64,000 nucleotides of DNA from Bacteriovoracaceae bacterium UBA6200 (GTDB lineage Bacteria > Bdellovibrionota > Bacteriovoracia > Bacteriovoracales > Bacteriovoracaceae), in NCBI GenBank assembly GCA_002422605.1, contig DISW01000019.1, positions 1 to 64,000 on the forward strand, written 5' to 3'. Made by a program: the position numbers and the translations under genes. Position 1 is the stretch's first letter; every line of letters starts with the position of its first letter. This document shows positions 47,404-57,217 of the stretch, piece after piece. The notes below the pieces were generated by a model. That model was not told where the DNA came from. It made no database searches and saw only the letters and a program-made list of their open reading frames with translations.

Positions 47404-49020
47404 TTAGTATAGATGAACTTCTGTAACTGGCTTATAACCTAAAAGGTTATTGCAATATTGTCGGGCGCTGATCTTCAACTGATCTTTAAAATAAGACTCA
47501 TCCCGACTATGAAGATCTTTTTTAATTTGCTGAAGAAGCCGATTTTTCAAATGATCAATCTGATCCTGGAACATTAACGGAAGACCGGTGGTCGTAACTT
47601 CCATGTAACCCATACTGCGATGGTAACTGATGAAAATAACCCCTTGAGTGGCCATCTTGCGACGTTGGCTAATCTGGGTTTTTTCTATTTCCAATGCCTT
47701 TCCATGAATCAAGTGAGGTTCATGAGAATCATGCTTTTCAATTTTTACATCCCCTTCGCCAAGAATAACTTCCTGATAATTATAAATCAGTTTGGGAGTG
47801 ATTTCCGGAAAGCTTTTTTGAATAAACTCAAAGTGCTTTCTTAAAAAATAAGATTCACCATGAATAGGGAAATAGAACTTAGGAGAAAAACTTTTTAAAA
47901 GTATGTTGAGGTCTTCTTTCCCCGGGTGGCCTGAAGCATGAATCAGGTGATCGCTGGCAGTTATGATCTCTGCTCCGAATTCGGTCAGCTTATTATAAAT
48001 CCGGTAAATCTTTTTTTCGTTCCCCGGAATTACCTTAGAACTAAAAATAACTAAGTCAGAAGGTCCGGGCTTAAATGTTCCATCTTCGCCGTAACTAAAA
48101 CGTCTTAAGGCCGAAAGAAAATCCCCCTGGCAACCAGAGAGGAAGATCAGCATCTTACCCGATTGGCCTTTTACCTGATCCGGCAGGAAGAATTCTTCCG
48201 GAGACAATTCACCATGGCCCGTCTCATAAGCCGCTTCCATATAAGTTTTAAGTGAACGTCCCATGATGACAATCTTGCGTCCGGCTGCCCGGCCCATCTT
48301 GGCAATAGCATTCATGCGGTGAACGTTAGAGGCAAAAAGAGTGATGAAGATTCGGTTTTCATCCCGATTAAGGAGTTGCTCTAAATCGACATGAAGCTCA
48401 CCTTCCGAAACAGTTTTACCGTCATTCAGGATATTTGTTGAATCCATGAAATAGGAGGTATTTTCACATTCTGAAAGTTTTAATTTGATACGTTCAAGAT
48501 CGATAGGCTTCTCATGACGAGACGTTAAATCCACTTTGAAATCTGAGATATATAAAGCGCCCCACTTACGATCCTTGGAACGAATAATAAGACCGCAAGT
48601 TTCAGGAATTGAATGATTCACATGAACGGGACTTATATCGACGCCCTTAAAGGATAATTCAGATTGGTCATTATAGATTTGGTATTTTAAACGAACTTTA
48701 TGTTCTTCCAGTTTTTTCTGTATCAGATGCAAGGTGAAGTTTGTCGCATAGACAGTAATATCCGGGAATGCCTGTAACAAATGAGCAAGTGCACCAATAT
48801 GGTCTTCATGGCCATGAGTAATAATAATCGAAGTTAATTTTTCCGGATCTAAAAGAGAAAAGTCAGGGATGAGATAATTAATGGCGAAACATTCTTCATA
48901 GGGAAAAAGCATGCCGCAATCAATGACGATTTGTTCATCTTCGGTGGTGATCAAGGTCATATTCGACCCGATTTCTTCCACTCCCCCAATTGGTAAAACG
49001 CTAAAGTATTTATTCTTCAA
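47404..49020 (-). CDS. rnj: RNase J family metallo-beta-lactamase ribonuclease
   Basis: 538 residues. GGVEEIGSNMTLI, ITHGHEDHIGAL (HxHxDH), VNHSIPETCGL, ISDFKVD, MDSTN (beta-CASP), LSGCQGDFLSALRR, and HASGHPGKEDL, all RNase J. Acts in mRNA decay and rRNA processing with 5'-3' exo and endo activity. The C-terminal domain (about 450-538) is short. RNase J replaces or complements RNase E in many delta-type lineages. Confidence 0.93.
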   Translation of the reverse strand: MKNKYFSVLPIGGVEEIGSNMTLITTEDEQIVIDCGMLFPYEECFAINYLIPDFSLLDPEKLTSIIITHGHEDHIGALAHLLQAFPDITVYATNFTLHLIQKKLEEHKVRLKYQIYNDQSELSFKGVDISPVHVNHSIPETCGLIIRSKDRKWGALYISDFKVDLTSRHEKPIDLERIKLKLSECENTSYFMDSTNILNDGKTVSEGELHVDLEQLLNRDENRIFITLFASNVHRMNAIAKMGRAAGRKIVIMGRSLKTYMEAAYETGHGELSPEEFFLPDQVKGQSGKMLIFLSGCQGDFLSALRRFSYGEDGTFKPGPSDLVIFSSKVIPGNEKKIYRIYNKLTEFGAEIITASDHLIHASGHPGKEDLNILLKSFSPKFYFPIHGESYFLRKHFEFIQKSFPEITPKLIYNYQEVILGEGDVKIEKHDSHEPHLIHGKALEIEKTQISQRRKMATQGVIFISYHRSMGYMEVTTTGLPLMFQDQIDHLKNRLLQQIKKDLHSRDESYFKDQLKISARQYCNNLLGYKPVTEVHLY

Positions 49021-49045
49021 AACAGATTCCTTTTAGGGAATTGTA

Positions 49046-49711
49046 TCAGATAAATGGAGTAGCTGGGACTTCTCTTTCTGAATTTAATAGTTGTTTGAGT
49101 CGCGCTGCTAAGATTAAAGAGGCCACATCGGTTTCTTCGCCCACGGTAAAATCCGCATATTGCTTCTGTGGATCCAGATACTTTTGATACATGGGTCTTA
49201 CGGAGTCATAGTACTGAGCAATGACTGATTCTAAAGATCTACCCCGTTCTTTCACATCTCGATGGAGGCGGCGGGTAAAACGAATATCCGAGTCCACATG
49301 CAGGAAACATTTGATATCCAGCATATTGCGAATTTCGTGATCATAGAGAGCAAAAATCCCTTCTAGTAAAACGATCTTGCATGGTCCAAGTGTCTCGCAC
49401 TCGCTGGTTCGGGACGAAGTAGAGAAGTCGTATTTCGGAACTTGAATCGCATGACCTTTTTTAATTTCGGCTAGATGTTGCCTCAGTAGTTCCCAGTCAA
49501 ATGCGTCGGGATGGTCATAATTGGCCTTGCCATTAATTGCCGGAACAGTTGGTAGGTAATAGGAGTCCATGTGAAGGATTTGAGACTCAGAGCTGTTAAG
49601 GCCCTTCATGACTTTTTTGGCAAAGGTCGTTTTACCGGAGCCTGAGCCGCCTGCGATACCAATAAGAAAGAATTTTTGCATATTGGATGAGTTATTTAAC
49701 AAATAATGCAT
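49046..49711 (-). CDS. udk: Uridine kinase
   Basis: 221 residues (or 211 from ATG 49679-49681). P-loop GIAGGSGSGKTTFAKK, MDSYYLP, NYDHPDAFDW, VPKYDF, VLLEGIFALY, RLHRDVKERGRS. Phosphorylates uridine/cytidine in salvage. First gene of a minus operon with RNase J; 90 bp divergent spacer to prmA. Confidence 0.93.
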   Translation of the reverse strand: MHYLLNNSSNMQKFFLIGIAGGSGSGKTTFAKKVMKGLNSSESQILHMDSYYLPTVPAINGKANYDHPDAFDWELLRQHLAEIKKGHAIQVPKYDFSTSSRTSECETLGPCKIVLLEGIFALYDHEIRNMLDIKCFLHVDSDIRFTRRLHRDVKERGRSLESVIAQYYDSVRPMYQKYLDPQKQYADFTVGEETDVASLILAARLKQLLNSEREVPATPFI

Positions 49712-49801
49712 GATCTGCCCAAGAAAACATGAATTAATGTAATTTTTTTAGCCTCCCAGAACCATAAACTTGCGCTATATAAGCTCCTTTAAAGGATTTT
49801 T

Positions 49802-50764
49802 ATGGAAGTATTTTGGATCGTGACGCTTTTTCATTTTCAACCTTCACCAGATGAGTGGCAAAGAGTCGAATCGCTCGCCTTGGAAGAATTTGAAGCTCTG
49901 GGAATTGAAGAGTTCTCTCTCGATGAACCGGCCGTGGATGCCCTTTTGGGTGATCGCTCTTATTCTGGGGGGGATCTTCCTCAAGAGGTCATTGATGAAG
50001 TGGAATCCAGGGTTTTAGCTACCCCTCTTAATTACCGTTTCTTTTTTAATGATATGGATATGGCCGAAAAGTTTCATGAAAAAGTTCGTAATGAATTTCT
50101 TTGTGAATCACAGATTGAAGAGCAGCCAGTGCAGGATTGGAATGCAGAATGGAAAAAGCACTATAGCCCGATTAAAGTGAATGATCAGCTGGAGATTATT
50201 CCCTCCTGGAGAAAAGATTTTTCTCCTCAGAGTAAAGAACATATTTTCATTTATCCCGGAATGGGATTTGGAACCGGCAGCCATGAAACTACCTATCTAT
50301 GCTTGAAGCTTTTCACAGAAAATAACTTATCGAATGATGTTCAAAAAGTTCTCGACTTCGGTTCAGGCTCAGGAATTTTAGGTCTGGCCGTATTTAAGTT
50401 TTTTCCAGAAGCCCAGGTTGATTTTTATGACATTGATCCTGAGGCCAATAAGAATTGCTATCAGAATGCAGAAATCAACGAACTTCAGGATTGTTCTTTT
50501 AGACTGCTGTTGCCGGAGTATCGTGACCGCCTCCAAAACGAATATGATGTCGTTTTCGCAAATATACTTGAGAGTATTTTAATGCAGGAACAAGATTCAT
50601 TAATTAATCACACTAAAAATGGTGGGTCCCTGATTGTATCTGGACTTTTAAAACATCAAGTTCCGGGAATCATCGATCTTTATAGCAAAGGTGGAATGAC
50701 TCTGGTTTCTCACCTGGAAAAGGGTGACTGGGCAGCCATTCTTTTCAAAAAAGGCCAAGCATGA
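49802..50764 (+). CDS. prmA: Ribosomal protein L11 methyltransferase
   Basis: 320 residues. N-terminal recognition domain, WNAEWKKHY, GFGTGSHETTYLCL, LDFGSGSGILGLAVF (motif I), DIDPEA, VFANILESIL (motif IV), SGLLKHQ. AAGGA ribosome site. Overlaps rsmE by four bases. Confidence 0.95.
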   Translation: MEVFWIVTLFHFQPSPDEWQRVESLALEEFEALGIEEFSLDEPAVDALLGDRSYSGGDLPQEVIDEVESRVLATPLNYRFFFNDMDMAEKFHEKVRNEFLCESQIEEQPVQDWNAEWKKHYSPIKVNDQLEIIPSWRKDFSPQSKEHIFIYPGMGFGTGSHETTYLCLKLFTENNLSNDVQKVLDFGSGSGILGLAVFKFFPEAQVDFYDIDPEANKNCYQNAEINELQDCSFRLLLPEYRDRLQNEYDVVFANILESILMQEQDSLINHTKNGGSLIVSGLLKHQVPGIIDLYSKGGMTLVSHLEKGDWAAILFKKGQA

Positions 50765-51453
50765 GGGCCCTTTGGGTAAAAGACCTCTCGCTTAAAGAGA
50801 ACTACATTCTACAAGGTGATTCGCTTCACCATTTGGTTAATGTTGTTAGAGTGGAAACAGGTGAAGATCTCTTACTGTTAAATGGCAAAGGATTAATGGT
50901 TCTCACTACGATTGAGGCCATAGGTAAGAAAGAAATAAGGCTTCGTTTTAGAGAAAATAATAGCAGAGAACAAAAGCTTTTATTTGACCTGGTTCTCGGC
51001 ATGCCTAAAAGAGAAGCACTTGAACTATGTTTAAAAGAAGCGACTGAATTGGGTTTTAGAAAAATCTATTTAGTCCGATCCGATTACTCTCAGATGCGTT
51101 TCCCTGAAAGAGAGCGGGTAGAAAAGCTTCTCATTTCTGCCTTGGAGCAATCCAATGCTGCCTATCTCCCTGAAGTAGTCGAGGCCAATTGGGATAATGT
51201 TCCCTGGGGAGATTATGGAGAAGTCATTATGATGGATTCTCAAACCCTCAATGCAGAGTCTCCTGATTTGGCGAATGATTCTCTGCCACGCCTCTTGGTT
51301 GTGGGTCCTGAAGGGGGGTTCTCTTCAGGAGAAATATCGCGACTACACAGTGTGGAACGGATAAGGATTGTTAACTTACCTACTCCCATCCTGAGAACAC
51401 CAACAGCTGTCGCGGTAGGGGCAGGGCTAATGATCCAAAATTTGCGTAAGTGA
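50761..51453 (+). CDS. rsmE: 16S rRNA (uracil-1498-N3)-methyltransferase
   Basis: 230 residues. N-terminal PUA-like HHLVNVVRVETGEDLLL, knot motifs KREALELCLKEATELG, ERVEKLLISALEQSN, VVGPEGGFSSGEI, NLPTPILRTPTAVAVG. Typical RsmE, directly after prmA. Confidence 0.95.
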   Translation: MRALWVKDLSLKENYILQGDSLHHLVNVVRVETGEDLLLLNGKGLMVLTTIEAIGKKEIRLRFRENNSREQKLLFDLVLGMPKREALELCLKEATELGFRKIYLVRSDYSQMRFPERERVEKLLISALEQSNAAYLPEVVEANWDNVPWGDYGEVIMMDSQTLNAESPDLANDSLPRLLVVGPEGGFSSGEISRLHSVERIRIVNLPTPILRTPTAVAVGAGLMIQNLRK

Positions 51454-51496
51454 AGTTTGGCCTGATATGATTAATAGGTAAAAGGACACAACATAT

Positions 51497-52186
51497 ATGA
51501 ACCTTGAAGAAATTAAAAAGAACAACAATTCACCAATTATCGATGATATTGATTTTGATTTTAAACCGATTACTTCAGGTCTTGGGTTTCATCATCAAAA
51601 AGCGGCTGAACCGAAAACGGTTTTTACAGAAAGAACAGTAGCAGTTGCTCCTATACCTCAATCGAAAACTGCACCTAAAAAAGAAATGAACATTTATCAA
51701 AATGACCTTTCTCTTTTTTATGGAAAACCGAAAACCGAAGAAGAGATTTTTCCAGAGATTAAAGTTGAAGAAAAGAAGTACTATCGTCTAGCCTCGAAAG
51801 GTTCCCGAGTTTTTGCATACCTCTTAGATTTATTTTTTGTGGCTTCAACTTTAAGTCTCGTTCTTACTGTAATGGCCAGAACGATACGTATGGATTTAAT
51901 GGAAGTTTGGTCACAGTATCCAAATGAAATTACTCCACTCGTTCTAACACTTTTCTGTGGCTTTTATCTCATCTACTTCTCTATCTTTGAGAAAACCGGA
52001 CAATCGACTTTAGGTAAAAGCATGTTTGGCTTAAGAGTGGTTGGTCTAGATGATAAAAATCTCTCCTTGATGTCTTTATTTGCCCGCACGTCAGTGAGCC
52101 TTCTGAATTTTATTAGCTTAGGTCTTTTTTCATATTTTGATCTTCAGAATAAAATTGCTCAATCTAAAGTGATCAAGGTTAAATAA
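51497..52186 (+). CDS. RDD-family membrane protein
   Basis: 229 residues. The first 95 are polar and soluble (Lys/Pro/Glu rich). Then RLASKGSRVFAYLLDLFFVAS (R...D of RDD), YLIYFSIFEKTGQSTLGKSMFGLRVV and a third segment, ISLGLFSYF. Three membrane segments. RDD proteins are thought to move ions or small molecules. The long soluble N-terminus is unusual. Ends one base into the next gene. Confidence 0.85.
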   Translation: MNLEEIKKNNNSPIIDDIDFDFKPITSGLGFHHQKAAEPKTVFTERTVAVAPIPQSKTAPKKEMNIYQNDLSLFYGKPKTEEEIFPEIKVEEKKYYRLASKGSRVFAYLLDLFFVASTLSLVLTVMARTIRMDLMEVWSQYPNEITPLVLTLFCGFYLIYFSIFEKTGQSTLGKSMFGLRVVGLDDKNLSLMSLFARTSVSLLNFISLGLFSYFDLQNKIAQSKVIKVK

Positions 52187-52638
52187 TGTTTTCTGAAGCT
52201 CTGGATCAGTTTCTATTAGCTAATCAAGGCAAGCGCATTGTCTTCACAAACGGTTGCTTTGATATTCTCCACCGTGGTCATGTGACTTATCTGGCAGAGG
52301 CCAGAAAGTTAGGAGATCTTCTTATTATTGGTTTAAACTCTGATGACAGTGTTAAACGATTAAAGGGTCCTGAACGACCAATCAATAATGAAATTGATCG
52401 CCAGTATGTCCTTTCACAATTAAAGTCTGTGGATTTTGTTGAAATCTTTACTGATGATACGCCATTGGAATTAATTAAAAAAATTAATCCTAAAATCTTA
52501 GTTAAGGGCGGAGACTGGAAGATTGATCAAATTGTTGGTGCTAAAGAAGTAATTGCAAATGGCGGAGATGTCTTTTCTCTTAATTTTGTAGATGGATACT
52601 CTACAACAAACATCATTCATAAAATTCAGGACACATGA
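52186..52638 (+). CDS. rfaE2: ADP-heptose synthesis nucleotidyltransferase (HldE C-terminal domain type)
   Basis: 150 residues: RIVFTNGCFDILHRGHVTYLAEARKLGDLLIIGLNSDDSV (in parts; HxGH), KGPERPINNEIDR, NPKILVKGGDWKIDQIVG, YSTTNII. Cytidylyltransferase fold of stand-alone RfaE domain II, making ADP-heptose for LPS core. The kinase domain is not nearby. Confidence 0.93.
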   Translation: MFSEALDQFLLANQGKRIVFTNGCFDILHRGHVTYLAEARKLGDLLIIGLNSDDSVKRLKGPERPINNEIDRQYVLSQLKSVDFVEIFTDDTPLELIKKINPKILVKGGDWKIDQIVGAKEVIANGGDVFSLNFVDGYSTTNIIHKIQDT

Positions 52639-52973
52639 TTTTTTCTTTTTCAAAGAATAAAAATGATTTAATCATTTTAACTTCTCATGAAAAATTAGAT
52701 GTCTTCTGTTTCTTTCACGCTAAAAAATCTATTATTACTCCTGATGAATTATGGTTTCCTGCTGTGTGTGCTTCTTTAAGAATGAAACACGATGTTCTTA
52801 TCCTGGAAAAAGACATAAAAGTCTTTCCAGTATGGGATTCTTCTAAAAGATGGATGGTAGGAGATCAGTGGTGCTGGATTGCTCCCCGGGCACTTAGCAG
52901 CCTACAGCAATTCCATACAGAAAATTCGGACACTTACGAATTAATGAAAACTCAATTAAGCCGTTCTAAATAA
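52635..52973 (+). CDS. Hypothetical protein
   Basis: 112 residues overlapping the nucleotidyltransferase stop by four bases. Starts FSFSKNKNDLIILTSHEKLDVFCFFH, with ITPDELWFPAVCASLRM and DQWCWIAPRAL. Soluble, alpha/beta by pattern, no known motif. Co-translated with rfaE2, so an envelope sugar link is possible. Confidence 0.55.
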   Translation: MIFSFSKNKNDLIILTSHEKLDVFCFFHAKKSIITPDELWFPAVCASLRMKHDVLILEKDIKVFPVWDSSKRWMVGDQWCWIAPRALSSLQQFHTENSDTYELMKTQLSRSK

Positions 52974-52991
52974 GTATAATTCCTGACTTTC

Positions 52992-53021
52992 TTAATTTTT
53001 TCCGACGAAAGTGCCGTTTAA
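52992..53021 (+). promoter_or_regulatory. Sigma-28 (FliA)-like promoter of flagellin
   Basis: TTAATTTTTTCC, then CGACGAAAG, then TGCCGTTTAA: a TAA-type -35 and a GCCG-type -10 at about 16 bases. Fits the flagellar late promoter pattern loosely, about 95 bases before the flagellin start. Confidence 0.4.
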
Positions 53022-53114
53022 TCCTCAATCTATTCCCGAGTTTTTCGATAAGGAACTGAGCCTTACCATTGTGGTCAGGTGTTATGAAAAAAGATTCTTA
53101 CAAGGAGTACGTTG

Positions 53115-53945
53115 ATGGGCTTAAGAATCAACACAAACATCGCCTCGCAGGAGGCGCAGAAAAACCTGAGGGCCAGTAATGGTCAGCAGGAGTTGGAGTT
53201 TGCAAAACTCTCATCTGGTAAACGCATCACCAAATCTGCGGATGATGCTGCCGGATTAGCGATTGCAAAGAAAATGGAAGCCGAGACGAAAGGCTTACGA
53301 GTGGCCGGCAGAAATGCCAACGATGCTATCTCATTAGTTCAGGTTGCCGAGGGTGGTCTGAATGAAACAGGTAACATCCTTACACGACTAAGAGAGCTTT
53401 CGATTCAGGCAGCTTCGGACACCGTGGGAGAAGCCGAACGTGGCTATCTTTCACTAGAATACGAACAACTGGTCCAAGAGGCCGATCGTATTTCAAAAAC
53501 TACACAATTTGGAGGTCGTTCTTTATTGCGTGGTGAAGGTGATAGGATGCAATTCCAGGTGGGCTCTTTCGGTAGTGAGGATAACCGAATAGAGTTTGAT
53601 GCCGGGGCAACAGATGCCTCGTCAGAAAGTCTGGGCATTAGTGGCACCAACATCCGGGATAAGGCAGACGCCATAGATAACCTGGAAAGAATTGATGGCG
53701 CCATCAATAAGGTGAGTGCCTTCAGAGCGAATTTTGGTTCAATCCAAGCTCGTTTACAAACGACAATCAATAACCTTGATGTGTCCGTTGTGAACCAAGA
53801 AGCGGCTCGCTCACGTATTGAAGACGTTGACGTTGCTGAATCTACTGCAAAACTTGCTTCTGCTCAGATTAGAAATGCAGCAGGTGTTTCAACTCTTGCT
53901 CAGGCAAATCAGATTGGTAATGGAGCTCTTCGTTTGATTGGTTAA
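53115..53945 (+). CDS. fliC: Flagellin
   Basis: 276 residues from ATG 53115 behind AAGGAGTACG. N-terminal D0/D1 GLRINTNIASQEAQKNL, LSSGKRITKSADDAAGLAIA, C-terminal ARSRIEDVDVAESTAKLA and VSTLAQANQIGNGALRLI. A short D2-less form: the variable part is only about 60 residues. Export through the flagellar system with FliS (62271) as chaperone. Monocistronic, terminated at 53990-54017. Confidence 0.97.
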   Translation: MGLRINTNIASQEAQKNLRASNGQQELEFAKLSSGKRITKSADDAAGLAIAKKMEAETKGLRVAGRNANDAISLVQVAEGGLNETGNILTRLRELSIQAASDTVGEAERGYLSLEYEQLVQEADRISKTTQFGGRSLLRGEGDRMQFQVGSFGSEDNRIEFDAGATDASSESLGISGTNIRDKADAIDNLERIDGAINKVSAFRANFGSIQARLQTTINNLDVSVVNQEAARSRIEDVDVAESTAKLASAQIRNAAGVSTLAQANQIGNGALRLIG

Positions 53946-53989
53946 AAGTTAACGTACTAGGTAATACAGTTTTGTTTACTTAAGCCCAA

Positions 53990-54022
53990 GCTTCTCGGGG
54001 ATAAATTCCCGAGAAGCCTTTT
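53990..54022 (+). terminator. Flagellin terminator
   Basis: GCTTCTCGGG (53990-53999), loop GATAAATT, CCCGAGAAGC (54008-54017), then CTTTT. Ten perfect pairs. Confidence 0.9.
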
Positions 54023-54032
54023 GGAGACTACT

Positions 54033-54782
54033 TTGATTAGTGATAATAAACTCAAAAAAGTAAAAGATCAGGCGACGATACATAATCTCCTGTTCGGGGC
54101 TAAAGATAACAATGCTGAAGTTTTTCTATGGAAGTTAATTGGTAATACCAAACATCTGGGGCAGGTTAGGATTGAATCCATTCGGAAGGCCCGTCGTGAT
54201 TTCTGTATTGTTCCCGCCGATGGCCAGGATCGTTTGATTCAAGAACTCATGGGGAGCCAAAGCTATGTAGATATCTACATTCCTCAAGCTGCCCTTATCT
54301 TCCGCTGTAATATCAAACAAACAGATGCGCCTTATCGTTATTATCTTCAAATTCCAGATTTAGTTGCCCAGGTGGAAAGACGAAAAAGTTTTCGTCTGAA
54401 TGTTCACAATACCTCTGAAGTTAAGGTTAGTTTTGGTAAAACAGTAAAACTTCCCCGACCAATGAGTCAGCACTTCTTAAAAGAATGTTTTGATGTCAGT
54501 TCCGGTGGGTTCTCATTTTTTATCTCAAAAATGGAGTCGAAGTTTTTCTTTCCGAATGACACTATTCCGATGGTGGAATTGAAAGCGGGAGACTGGAGTA
54601 CTAAAGCCGCTGCCGAAGTTGTTACCATTAGAGAAATTGAACCAGATGAGCATAATGGTCTGAGCTATAAAGTATGGCGTGTGAGTTGTCGTTTCACGCA
54701 AATTGATCAAATCAGTAGGAAGTATCTCGAGAAGTTTATTTTTGAGCGGATTAAGGAAGAGCTTCATGCTATAAATACTTAA
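54033..54782 (+). CDS. PilZ-domain protein (flagellar-brake type)
   Basis: About 249 residues. I place the start at TTG 54033, because GGAG (54023-54026) sits six bases before it; the longer frame would start inside that site. The N-terminal half (VFLWKLI...YVDIYIP) resembles the YcgR-N barrel and the C-terminal half is PilZ with RRKSFR (about 120) and DVSSGGFSFF, the full c-di-GMP motif. Next to flagellin, so a c-di-GMP-controlled effect on motility is likely. Confidence 0.85.
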   Translation: MISDNKLKKVKDQATIHNLLFGAKDNNAEVFLWKLIGNTKHLGQVRIESIRKARRDFCIVPADGQDRLIQELMGSQSYVDIYIPQAALIFRCNIKQTDAPYRYYLQIPDLVAQVERRKSFRLNVHNTSEVKVSFGKTVKLPRPMSQHFLKECFDVSSGGFSFFISKMESKFFFPNDTIPMVELKAGDWSTKAAAEVVTIREIEPDEHNGLSYKVWRVSCRFTQIDQISRKYLEKFIFERIKEELHAINT

Positions 54783-54784
54783 TA

Positions 54785-55519
54785 ATGAAGATTTCTGCTA
54801 TTTCCGACGTTCACGTTAAAAGTCCGCATGATGAAGCTGATAAGCTTCTTATGTCATTTCTAACTCATCCAGAGGTTCAGAGTTCAGACTATATTGTTCT
54901 CCTTGGAGATATATTTGATCTGATGTGTGGTCCCCATGAAGAGTATGCTCATTCCTACTCTCATATTTTTAAAGCAATTACCCAACTTCGTGAGAAGAAC
55001 AAGAAAGTTTTCTATTTTGAAGGGAATCACGATCTTCATTTAGAAAAGCTCTTTGAGAAAATTTGGGGAAGCCAGATTATGACCATCAGTCAGGAGCCCG
55101 TGAGAGAGGCCATTGATGGGAAAAATTATTACTTTTCTCATGGTGATGAACATGAAGTGAACAATATTTCTTACCATCGTTACATGAAAATCGTGAGGTC
55201 AGCTCCGCTGAAATATGTCGCTAATCATCTCATGCCATACGGTGTATTAAAATTCATAGGTGAACGTGCCTCAAAGATGTCCCGTAAAAAAGGATCCCGT
55301 TCATTTAATGCTGATCAAGTGAGAGAAACCTTTCGCCAGGGTGTTAAAGAAACCACCGAAGGGAAATACGATTTTGTTTTAGGCGGTCATAGCCATGTCC
55401 AAGATCAATACTCTATTCCTGGCAGTGAATCGATCTACGTAAACAATGGTTATGCTCTTCAAAGCAGAACCTTTATTCTCATTGATAACCACATCGTCCG
55501 ATTTGAGCCACTACCCTAA
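54785..55519 (+). CDS. LpxH-like metallophosphoesterase
   Basis: 244 residues. Metal-binding motifs ISDVHVKSP (D-x-H), LLGDIFDLMCG (GDxxD), YFEGNHDLH (GNHD), FSHGDEHEV, LGGHSHVQDQY (GHxH). Size and order fit UDP-2,3-diacylglucosamine hydrolases LpxH/LpxH2. A peripheral inner-membrane enzyme of lipid A synthesis. The 3' end overlaps recN by nine bases, convergent. Confidence 0.87.
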   Translation: MKISAISDVHVKSPHDEADKLLMSFLTHPEVQSSDYIVLLGDIFDLMCGPHEEYAHSYSHIFKAITQLREKNKKVFYFEGNHDLHLEKLFEKIWGSQIMTISQEPVREAIDGKNYYFSHGDEHEVNNISYHRYMKIVRSAPLKYVANHLMPYGVLKFIGERASKMSRKKGSRSFNADQVRETFRQGVKETTEGKYDFVLGGHSHVQDQYSIPGSESIYVNNGYALQSRTFILIDNHIVRFEPLP

Positions 55520-57139
55520 TTGGGCCATGGCCTTAACTTCTTTCTGAATCATTTTACCGAAGATTTCACGCACTACAGACTCCGTTCTGGCATTCTTGTC
55601 TTCGTTATGAATATCTTTATTGATTAAAACTAAAAGTTCTGCGAATTGAGCAATCTGAGGCAAATGGGTAATAGCGATGACCTGACCATGGAGAGCAACT
55701 TCGGCCAGAGCTCTACCTATGGCAGTGCCGGTTTCACCACCAATCCCTGTATCAATCTCATCAAAAAGAAAAATACTGATTGAATCATGGCTGGATAGAA
55801 TTTGTCTTAAGCTTAATAAAATACGTGAAAGTTCCCCACCAGAGGCAATATCTTTAATCTTAAAATAGCCCTCTCCAGGATTGGTTTCTGCAATGAAATA
55901 AGATCTGGTGATACCGTGTTCAGTAATTTCATCCAGCTTCTCAACCTCAAGCTTCAGAGTTGCCCCATTCATTTTTAAATGCCGAACTTTTTTCGTAAGT
56001 TCTGAAGCTAGATCTTTTGCGGATTTTACCCTGGCAGCATGAATGGTTTCTGCTTGTTTCAAAAGTAGATGATAAGAAGAAGAGATTTTTTCTTCTAGTT
56101 CATTTAAGGAGACATCCTGACTTTCAAGCTGGTTTTTTTCTTTAAGGAAATCAACCTGTATCTGAAGAATGGTCTCAACCGTACCACCGAACTTTCTCTT
56201 TAATTTCTGATATAGATCCAATCGATCAAGAACAACTTCAAGTTCCTGAGGGTCTACTTCCATATTGAGCTTATTTTTAATTTCTGTTTGAAGGATGTTC
56301 AAACGATCATCAACTTCGGCCAGTAGACCGACTTGCTCTTGAAAGAGATCGGGGTTTTTATTCACCAGATGGGTCAGGAATTTAAGCTGTCCCATGATAC
56401 CGGAATTGTTTTCATCTCCATCCAGACAGGCCTTTGCCTGAAAACACAGTTTTTGTGTCCGCTCCAGATTGAGCATTATATTTTTCTTCTTCAGGAGATC
56501 TTCTTCGTCCTGGGAGGATGGATTCAGTTGTTCAATCTCCTGAAGTTGAAAATTTAAGTAATCTAATCTTTGTTCTCGAAGAGAATGAGACTTGATTAAT
56601 TCTTCTTGTTCACGTTTGTACTGCTTATAAGTTTTAAGCTCGGCTTGAAATTTACTAACAGCTTCTTGTTGTCTGGCATAATGGTCTAAAAGTTGTAACT
56701 GATAAGACTCAGATAAAAGTTTTTGATTTTCGAATTGCCCCACTAAATCAATATACCGCCGGGCAAAGGAAGCAAGGAAAGTAACTGTGCAGTTTAAGTG
56801 ATTGATATAAGTTTTGGTTGTGCCATTTTTATAGATTAATCTTTTGATGATAATTTCATGGCCTTCTACCGGAAATCCTTCAGCCTCTAAGTAAGATAGA
56901 ACTTTTTTATCCTCGCAAAAGAATGTGGCCTCAATCAGAGAAAAATCTGTTTCTCGCCGGACAATTTTTTTATCGGCGCGACTTCCTAATATCAGTTGTA
57001 AGGCATCAAGAACCAAGCTTTTTCCAGAACCAGTTTCACCAATAATGGCATTAAAGCCGGGTTTAAAAGTGATTGATTGGTTTTTAAATGTCGCAAAGTT
57101 CTGAATGATAAGATTCTTTAAATAGAAACTGGCATCCAT
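55511..57139 (-). CDS. recN: DNA repair protein RecN
   Basis: 542 residues. Walker A GETGSGKSLVLDAL, coiled coil arms, signature ASGGELSRILLSL, Walker B IFLFDEIDTGIGG, ITHLPQIAQFA. SMC-like factor of break repair. Last gene of the long minus-strand run, 78 bases after nadK. Confidence 0.96.
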   Translation of the reverse strand: MDASFYLKNLIIQNFATFKNQSITFKPGFNAIIGETGSGKSLVLDALQLILGSRADKKIVRRETDFSLIEATFFCEDKKVLSYLEAEGFPVEGHEIIIKRLIYKNGTTKTYINHLNCTVTFLASFARRYIDLVGQFENQKLLSESYQLQLLDHYARQQEAVSKFQAELKTYKQYKREQEELIKSHSLREQRLDYLNFQLQEIEQLNPSSQDEEDLLKKKNIMLNLERTQKLCFQAKACLDGDENNSGIMGQLKFLTHLVNKNPDLFQEQVGLLAEVDDRLNILQTEIKNKLNMEVDPQELEVVLDRLDLYQKLKRKFGGTVETILQIQVDFLKEKNQLESQDVSLNELEEKISSSYHLLLKQAETIHAARVKSAKDLASELTKKVRHLKMNGATLKLEVEKLDEITEHGITRSYFIAETNPGEGYFKIKDIASGGELSRILLSLRQILSSHDSISIFLFDEIDTGIGGETGTAIGRALAEVALHGQVIAITHLPQIAQFAELLVLINKDIHNEDKNARTESVVREIFGKMIQKEVKAMAQLG

Positions 57140-57217
57140 AATGGCCTCCGTAATATAAATAGTATTACGGATAATTTACGGACACGCAACAGGATGCGTA
57201 GTTTTTCCGTAGAAAAG